NCBI GenBank assembly: GCA_009733715.1
Contig: WMKJ01000092.1
Location: forward strand, 1 to 50,532
Direction: 5' to 3'
Origin: Herpomyces periplanetae
Taxonomy: Eukaryota > Ascomycota > Laboulbeniomycetes > Herpomycetales > Herpomycetaceae
DNA: 50,532 bases
Under the pieces are notes generated by a model. The model was not told the origin of the DNA, made no database searches, and saw nothing but the letters and a program-made list of their open reading frames with translations. A program made the position numbers and the translations under genes. Of this stretch, positions 45,396 to 50,532 are shown in pieces (within the stretch, counting starts at the first letter, position 1; every line of letters starts with the position of its first letter).

Positions 45396-46528
45396 CTCAG
45401 TCGTTTAATATTTTGACTTTTAGTTTCACTTCCCTTTGTAGAGGAGTTTTGGTTTCTTCATTTATATGAACAGCGCTTAGACTTGATATTTTTACTTTTA
45501 GGTGCATAGTCTAATTCTCTTCTAGGCCTTAACCTGTCATATTCCTTAGCATAAACAAAATTTTTTTAAAGAGAATTCCCAAAACCGTTAATAATTTCAA
45601 CCAATCAGCTTTGACTTCATCGTATCTTGTTTGGTTACATTCTATCAGTTTCCAGCGCTATCCAATCAAACCCTTTAAACTTGTTGAATTGTTTCATGTT
45701 AACTCGTCACTTCCTCGCGGTTTTCTAAATTTGGCAATTCCCCATTTCACATTCGTCTCCACATTTCCTGCACTATGACGTCTACCAACCCCACTTTGTA
45801 ATTGGTCCAGCTCTCCGTCACATGGGGCAGGCCGGTCAAGGAGTGGCACGTGATGAGTCGAAAATTCGGTGTATGCAAAGTGACATCGGGATGCCGAAAG
45901 GAAGGTGGGACGTACGGAGAGATCATGTGACATGGTAAGTGAGTTAAATTTGGCGAGCGAGGCTGCGCGCGCGCGGGAGATTTGGATTTATCACAAAATT
46001 TCTTTACACGGGGGCGCTTGCGCAAGACTACAACGGTTAGCCTAGGGATCAGGCTTACGGATTTACGGTTAGAAATTACAGGGTGAGCGTGCACATGCGT
46101 GGTTGTGTACGTGAAATTGAGCAAGGGAATTAATGAGTGCGTGCCCGGGTACGCTGGCAGCACGGTAACAAGAGTTGGCAAGTCTTGTTCACGGACGCGG
46201 ACACGTACACGTTCACACTCACAGACACAGGCAGGAGCACGGACATTTACGATTAATACGGGCGCGCGCACACAAACGCACACACGCGGGCACACAGTTG
46301 GGTGTTGGTACTCGTGAAATTGGGAATAGGCGCGTTGCCGCGTGAGAGAGTATATGTGTATGTGCATGGGTGTGTGTGAGTGGAAGTGATAGAGAGCGAA
46401 AACAATTACGCTGTGAGTTTTACTTAACCAAGCAACAACAGGTTAACGTGCGTGCGTTTGTGTGTACGTGCCTAATAATCAGCCCTCGACCTTAGTCCGC
46501 ACGCACACGCACACTCACATTGTGCATT
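45396..46528. repeat. Intergenic region with CCAAT boxes, CACGTG and alternating CA/CG-rich sequence
   Basis: This 1.1 kb stretch lies upstream of the E2 gene. CCAATCAG at 45601-45608 and CCAATCAA at 45662 resemble Hap-complex sites, and CACGTG is at 45847-45852. From about 45965 to 46520 the sequence is unusually rich in alternating purine-pyrimidine steps (GCGCGCGCGC, CACACGC, GTGTGTGTG), including a run just before the ATG. Both strands are open over long stretches only because of this low complexity, and I do not call genes there. Confidence 0.55.
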
Positions 46529-47369
46529 ATGAGTGCTTCAACACCTGGCAGCGGTAGTGGTAGTGGAAATCAGCGATATACCGAAACACCAAACAGCATG
46601 GGACCCGGAGTCGTAGCCGGCTTGAATTCGGGCAGTGGTAGCGGTGGAACAAACTCAAGTTCTGCAGCGGCCAATTTATTACGTCGACAGTTAAAGCAAA
46701 TGTTACTGGAAAAAGATATTCCCGGCATTAGTTGTGGTCTGGTTGATGATAACGTTTTTGAGTGGGAAGTTATGCTCGTCATTAATGAAGATTGCAAATA
46801 CTACGGTGGTAAGTAGAATATGCGTTCATACGTTTATTGGAGTCTTATTTACCGCGTCAATATAACGTTATGGCTAACTCGGGTTCAGGTGGATTTTTTC
46901 GCGCCCGACTTTCGTTCCCGCGTGATTATCCCATGATGCCTCCACGAATGCGCTTCGAAACACCTATTTGGCATCCCAATAGTAAGTGTTACAGAATAAA
47001 CACCCCTTTGGCTCAGACGTAGAAATGATGGTGGTTACCGTTAATCTCAAACATTACAGATCTTGCTGACATTGGCTAACTTGTGAAAACACTTAATGAT
47101 TGTACGTAGTTTACCCTAACGGTGACGTTTGTATTAGCATTTTACATCCTCCTGAGGAAGATCGTTACGGTTACGAATCAATTAGCGAACGGTGGTCGCC
47201 CGTACAAACTCCACTTACAATTCTATTATCCGTGATCAGTATGCTATCTAGTCCCAATGACGAGAGTCCTGCTAATGTAGAGGCCGCGCGAATGTTTCGT
47301 ATGGATCCCGCTGAATTTAAACGTCGAGTAAGACGCTGTGTTCGTGATAGTCAAGAAAGTTATGCCTAA
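46529..47369 (+). CDS. ubc15: Ubiquitin-conjugating enzyme E2, Ubc15/UBE2G1 type
   Basis: Exons 46529-46808, 46889-46981 and 47110-47369 give 210 aa, in phase, with 80 and 128 bp introns. A Gly/Ser-rich tail of about 45 residues (GSGSGNQRY, GSGSGGTN) precedes a full UBC domain: LLRRQLKQML, GLVDDNVFEWEV, LSFPRDYPMMPP, IWHPN, then the active Cys in NGDVCISILHPP. The acidic insert EEDRYGYESISERWSPV after the Cys marks the UBE2G/Ubc7/Cdc34 class, and SPNDESPANVEAA with FKRRVRRCVRDSQE matches fission yeast Ubc15 and human UBE2G1 best. These E2s favour Lys48 chains for proteasomal degradation. The exon 2/3 junction (AATA/TTTAC) gives HPNIYPNGDVC, in family register. The ATG at 46529 is the first in frame. 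Confidence 0.92.
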
Positions 47370-47929
47370 GTGTTACCCTGGTCTGTTAGTACACTCATAC
47401 GACATTTATATCCTCTTTCAATGTCGTGTATGTTCAATTTTCACCGTATATTACCCTTAACCCGGCTCCCGCTACTATACGTGAGCATGCTAGTGTATCA
47501 ACGTTTTAACGTTCGTTTTGCTTTTTCAATACTCTGATTGGATCATATCCCTTAACTACGTCGTACTTTTATCATTTGTATATGTACTTTGAGGTACATT
47601 TGTACGATTTTTTACTTTTATCATCATCGTTGTCATCAACACCGTATTCCGAGTTGAATTGAGTATACACGCGCGCATATATATATACACAGTGAACGTT
47701 CCAATTAACTAAGATTTTACACACGTCAATCCAACATGGGAGAATAAACAGAACCATAGAAAAAATCACGACTGGAGGGTACGTAACGGAAAGTTAAATA
47801 TAAATTTAATACAACACTTGTCAGCCCAAAAAATTACCCCAAACCATGCAAACCCAAATCAAGTACATTCAAGTCAAGCAAGCAAGCGTTATGCCAGGTG
47901 TAGTACAAACCACGCTCGTGAACGTTAAA
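47370..47929. other. Convergent 3' region
   Basis: This 560 bp stretch lies between the 3' ends of ubc15 and sfi1. A short ATATATATATAC run lies near 47678. No gene is supported; the minus frame 47572-47769 is AT-rich with no recognisable product. Confidence 0.4.
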
Positions 47930-50532
47930 CTAAGAAAAGTCGGTTTCTGTGCCACGACTAATGGATTGCCGTGATGCATGGGGTACAATATCTTCGAATT
48001 CATCAGCGAACATTACTGATTTTCGCACGGTTTTACCAATCTTCCTTGAAGACATTCTAAGGTTGTACGATTCTCTCATCTGTGGGGAACGTTGCAAAGC
48101 TGATGCTATGAATTGTTCAGAGGTGAACTTTTGTGAAATGTTATCAGGGGATTCAACCCTAGGTGTATACTCATCCATTAAATTATTTTCTTTCAAGTGT
48201 ATGTTTCGTAGAGCTAATTTGGCTAATGGAGATGCTGTTGCCGCAGTTTCTGTAAATCCAGTATCATCAATTCGCCCTGTAATGCCTTGTTCTATTGTAT
48301 CGCGCGTACTAAAACGTTCACGAGTTAATGCCCGTGCTGCACTACGTTTAGATGGAGTGCGCAGGTATCCAGGTCTCTGCAAAGGAGTGAAGGGTATCAG
48401 AGCTTTCGAGGCGCTTGCACGCCCGATTATCCTTGGTGTTGATTTTGTAAGAAGATCTTTATTCAAAGGAAATGAATCAAAGTCCAACTTAAGCTCTCGT
48501 GGCTTTAATACAGAACAGTCAAACATGGAATAAATATCCCCGTTTTCATCATGTTCTAAATGTGATCTGTTAGGTGTCTGCGGTAATTTTGCTGTAACCA
48601 TTACGGTTGATCCATCATTTGTTAATAAATCTCTCTTTCGATATCGCGCAGGCGTGTTCTGATAACTTTGAAGCATAAATCTCATTACATCTTCATTTCC
48701 AAATTGATTGCCCAACATGTTATCTTCATTATTGCATGCTTGTGTGGTCATAATCTCTAAGAGTTCTCCATCTGCATCAGTTAAGATTCCCCTTCGCTGA
48801 AAGACTTTTCCTGCCCAGTACTTTAGCATGATACGAAGATGTCGATAGAGAATTCGTTGTGAGAACGCAATTCCCATTTCACAATACTGCTGATATCGGA
48901 ACATCTGCCAATTTAACTTGCGGAGACATGTAGCTGTCGCTACCATAGTATTTTCTGATTGAAAAGAAAAAAGCATTTCTTCCCGTTTGATTTGTATTTC
49001 AATTGCCCCACGTATTCGTTCCATACTCACGCCAATTAACCGACGATTATACAAATCGGTTGCTGTATAATTCAATCTCGCCAGACAATCCCATTTATCG
49101 TACCACTTTGCAAAAAGTCTTTTTACCACCTTTTCAGTCTTTCGTTCATAGAACTCATCTGCTTCATCTTCACCTAGCTGAAAACGCTTTAACCTACTTA
49201 CCCACACATTTATAATTCGTCGCCGTAAATTTATATTCACCATATCTTTTGTACGATAGTATGCTGTTCGCTCCCGATTTTTTCTCCAAATTTTACTCCG
49301 TTCATCCAGTTTGCGTAACATATGCTTCATAACAAGATAGATCTGAGCGCCTTCAGCTTCAATGTTCATACAAGAATACACGGAATTTCGCTTACACCAA
49401 ATCCGAAATTCTCGCTGTAACAAATGCACTCGATAATATTGACCTGCAAACCCCAGAACCTGCTGGAGCACACGTTTCATATTCACCCACTTGTCCAAGT
49501 AGTGACGTAGCATTAGCTTTCGCTGTACGGTCCAGTAGAAACGTTCTGCCTGTCCGTTCAATATTACGAGTTTCTGCAGTTTTGTCTTCCACGTGTAAAT
49601 CGCTCGATGTGCCAAACTCCGCATTCTCGAGCGCATCACTTGCGCAAATCGTTGTGAAAGTTTCCAGTTGATTAATGCTTCTTCTGCAAAGCGCCATGTC
49701 ACTCGGGTTGAATAAACTCGACTGGCAAACTCATATTTCAGACATTTCCACCCATGACTTAATCTTTTGTAACGTTCAAATTCACGGGCTATAAGCAGTT
49801 GTCGCGCTTCTAAGCTCCATTGTCGGAAAAGATATCGTTTTATATGCGCATGTTTTATTTGCCAAAATTGCATTAAACGTCGCTGGAATTGAATAGCCTC
49901 ATTAAGCTCTCGTAGCGCTTGTAAGCCTAACCTTTGCTTAGTACGATAGGCAAATATTGCCTTTGCATCCTCAAACGCCCAGTGACGATTACGCCATTTG
50001 CGAAAGATTGTCATCATGGTAAACGTTCGAGAGGCCTGGAATAGGTCCACTTCTTGACAATTGATTTCAAGGGCCGTGCTTTGCCAACGACGCAAGGCAA
50101 GGCGCTTTAGCTTATGACACCGAAACTGACTCGCTAGTCGATCAAAAATTACAATTTTCCAGCAAGAAAAACAATTACCCGTTAGCATATTCCTGTAATA
50201 TTGGGCGGCGGTCAAATGAGCGTTGATAACATCATGAAGTCTTTGATTCATTTTACGTGCAAACCAACGGAAGAGAAGTAAATTCATTCTCGATTTTACG
50301 GTAATGGATTGGCTCTTCCAGCTAATAAAACATTTGAACTGAATTAAATGTTGTCGAGAGAGCTCCATCAATTTTTTCCCATGAAGAGTCGTTCGATACC
50401 AGTGGGTGAACGCTTTTTCTTGCAAAGAAGCACGAAATACACGTTCGGCGTGTCTAAGCAATTTAAATAAGGCAATTTTTCGCCGAAATGTTATTCCCAA
50501 TTCCGTTTTTAACATGTTCATTGCCTGTGAAA
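47930..50532 (-). CDS. sfi1: Sfi1-like centrin-binding protein, 5'-truncated by window edge
   Basis: At least 863 codons end at 47930. The gene enters from the right: TTTCACAG at 50525-50532 looks like a splice acceptor, so earlier exons probably lie outside. About 16-18 degenerate repeats of 25-40 residues cover the first 600 residues, each with a Trp in a basic helix (FTHWYRTT, CFISWKSQS, LFRWFARK, IFRKWRNRHW, LFRQWSLEA, LINWKLSQ, AIYTWKTKL, IINVWVSRL, RLFAKWYDKW). This is the Sfi1 pattern that binds centrin/Cdc31 along a long helix to form the half-bridge of the spindle pole body. The C-terminal 200 residues are disordered with clustered SP/TP sites (PFTPLQRP, RTPSKRS, ASPLAKL, YTPRVESPD), fitting the known control of Sfi1 by Cdk phosphorylation to license one duplication per cycle. 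Confidence 0.9.
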   Translation of the reverse strand, partial: SQAMNMLKTELGITFRRKIALFKLLRHAERVFRASLQEKAFTHWYRTTLHGKKLMELSRQHLIQFKCFISWKSQSITVKSRMNLLLFRWFARKMNQRLHDVINAHLTAAQYYRNMLTGNCFSCWKIVIFDRLASQFRCHKLKRLALRRWQSTALEINCQEVDLFQASRTFTMMTIFRKWRNRHWAFEDAKAIFAYRTKQRLGLQALRELNEAIQFQRRLMQFWQIKHAHIKRYLFRQWSLEARQLLIAREFERYKRLSHGWKCLKYEFASRVYSTRVTWRFAEEALINWKLSQRFAQVMRSRMRSLAHRAIYTWKTKLQKLVILNGQAERFYWTVQRKLMLRHYLDKWVNMKRVLQQVLGFAGQYYRVHLLQREFRIWCKRNSVYSCMNIEAEGAQIYLVMKHMLRKLDERSKIWRKNRERTAYYRTKDMVNINLRRRIINVWVSRLKRFQLGEDEADEFYERKTEKVVKRLFAKWYDKWDCLARLNYTATDLYNRRLIGVSMERIRGAIEIQIKREEMLFSFQSENTMVATATCLRKLNWQMFRYQQYCEMGIAFSQRILYRHLRIMLKYWAGKVFQRRGILTDADGELLEIMTTQACNNEDNMLGNQFGNEDVMRFMLQSYQNTPARYRKRDLLTNDGSTVMVTAKLPQTPNRSHLEHDENGDIYSMFDCSVLKPRELKLDFDSFPLNKDLLTKSTPRIIGRASASKALIPFTPLQRPGYLRTPSKRSAARALTRERFSTRDTIEQGITGRIDDTGFTETAATASPLAKLALRNIHLKENNLMDEYTPRVESPDNISQKFTSEQFIASALQRSPQMRESYNLRMSSRKIGKTVRKSVMFADEFEDIVPHASRQSISRGTETDFS

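Noticed and set aside
45747-46367. 206-codon minus-strand frame (and plus-strand frame 46099-46317)
   Set aside because: They are composed of CA/CG repeat translations (Arg/Thr/Val/Cys runs) in the ubc15 promoter; both strands are open because of low complexity.

Overview
The window comes from the nuclear genome of a fungus, most likely an ascomycete. Most genes have short introns (about 50-145 bp) with GTAAGT-like donors, CTAAC/TTAAC branch sites and YAG acceptors. The gene set also fits: an Osh3-type GOLD-PH-FFAT-ORD oxysterol protein, a yeast-like dual-targeted valyl-tRNA synthetase, a nuclear gene for the 49 kDa subunit of complex I, and an FTS/AKTIP homologue. Complex I argues against Saccharomyces and fission yeast relatives. 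I cannot place the species.

Layout. Positions 1 to about 10.9 kb are AT-rich and gene-sparse. I recognise no known family there, but I see one plus-strand orphan ORF (5875-6579), two candidate multi-exon minus-strand genes that both begin with a signal-peptide-like stretch (about 7.15-7.96 kb and 8.97-9.77 kb), and a GC-rich island with RNA-like pairing near 8.49-8.62 kb. From 10.9 kb on the DNA is gene-dense. In order: INO80F-domain protein (-), ORMDL sphingolipid regulator (+), transgelin/calponin-type actin binder with a long coiled coil (-), Erv25/p24-delta cargo receptor (-), Vps8 of CORVET (+), valyl-tRNA synthetase (-), GPALPP/DUF3752 protein (+), Osh3-like lipid transfer protein (-), Rpc40/RPAC1 shared subunit of RNA polymerases I and III (-), complex I 49 kDa subunit (+), ChaC gamma-glutamylcyclotransferase (+), Gln/Asn-rich DUF7721-like protein (-), FTS/AKTIP inactive E2 (+), VWA-domain protein (+), Ubc15/UBE2G1-type E2 (+), and the C-terminal part of the spindle-pole/centrin-binding protein Sfi1 (-, running off the right edge).

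These are housekeeping genes with no operon logic. Several pairs are convergent with little space between them (Vps8/ValRS 21 bp, GPALPP/Osh3 149 bp, ChaC/DUF7721 189 bp). A loose membrane-traffic theme is visible (Erv25, Vps8, Osh3, Orm, FTS), but it may be chance. CACGTG palindromes recur in the intergenic regions.

The observations I trust most are a 5-nucleotide internal microexon that is needed to keep the ChaC active-site region in frame, several very small terminal exons (one carries the whole Erv25 sorting tail), and two start codons in valyl-tRNA synthetase that would separate mitochondrial and cytosolic forms. I saw no tRNA, rRNA, CRISPR array or recognisable mobile element.
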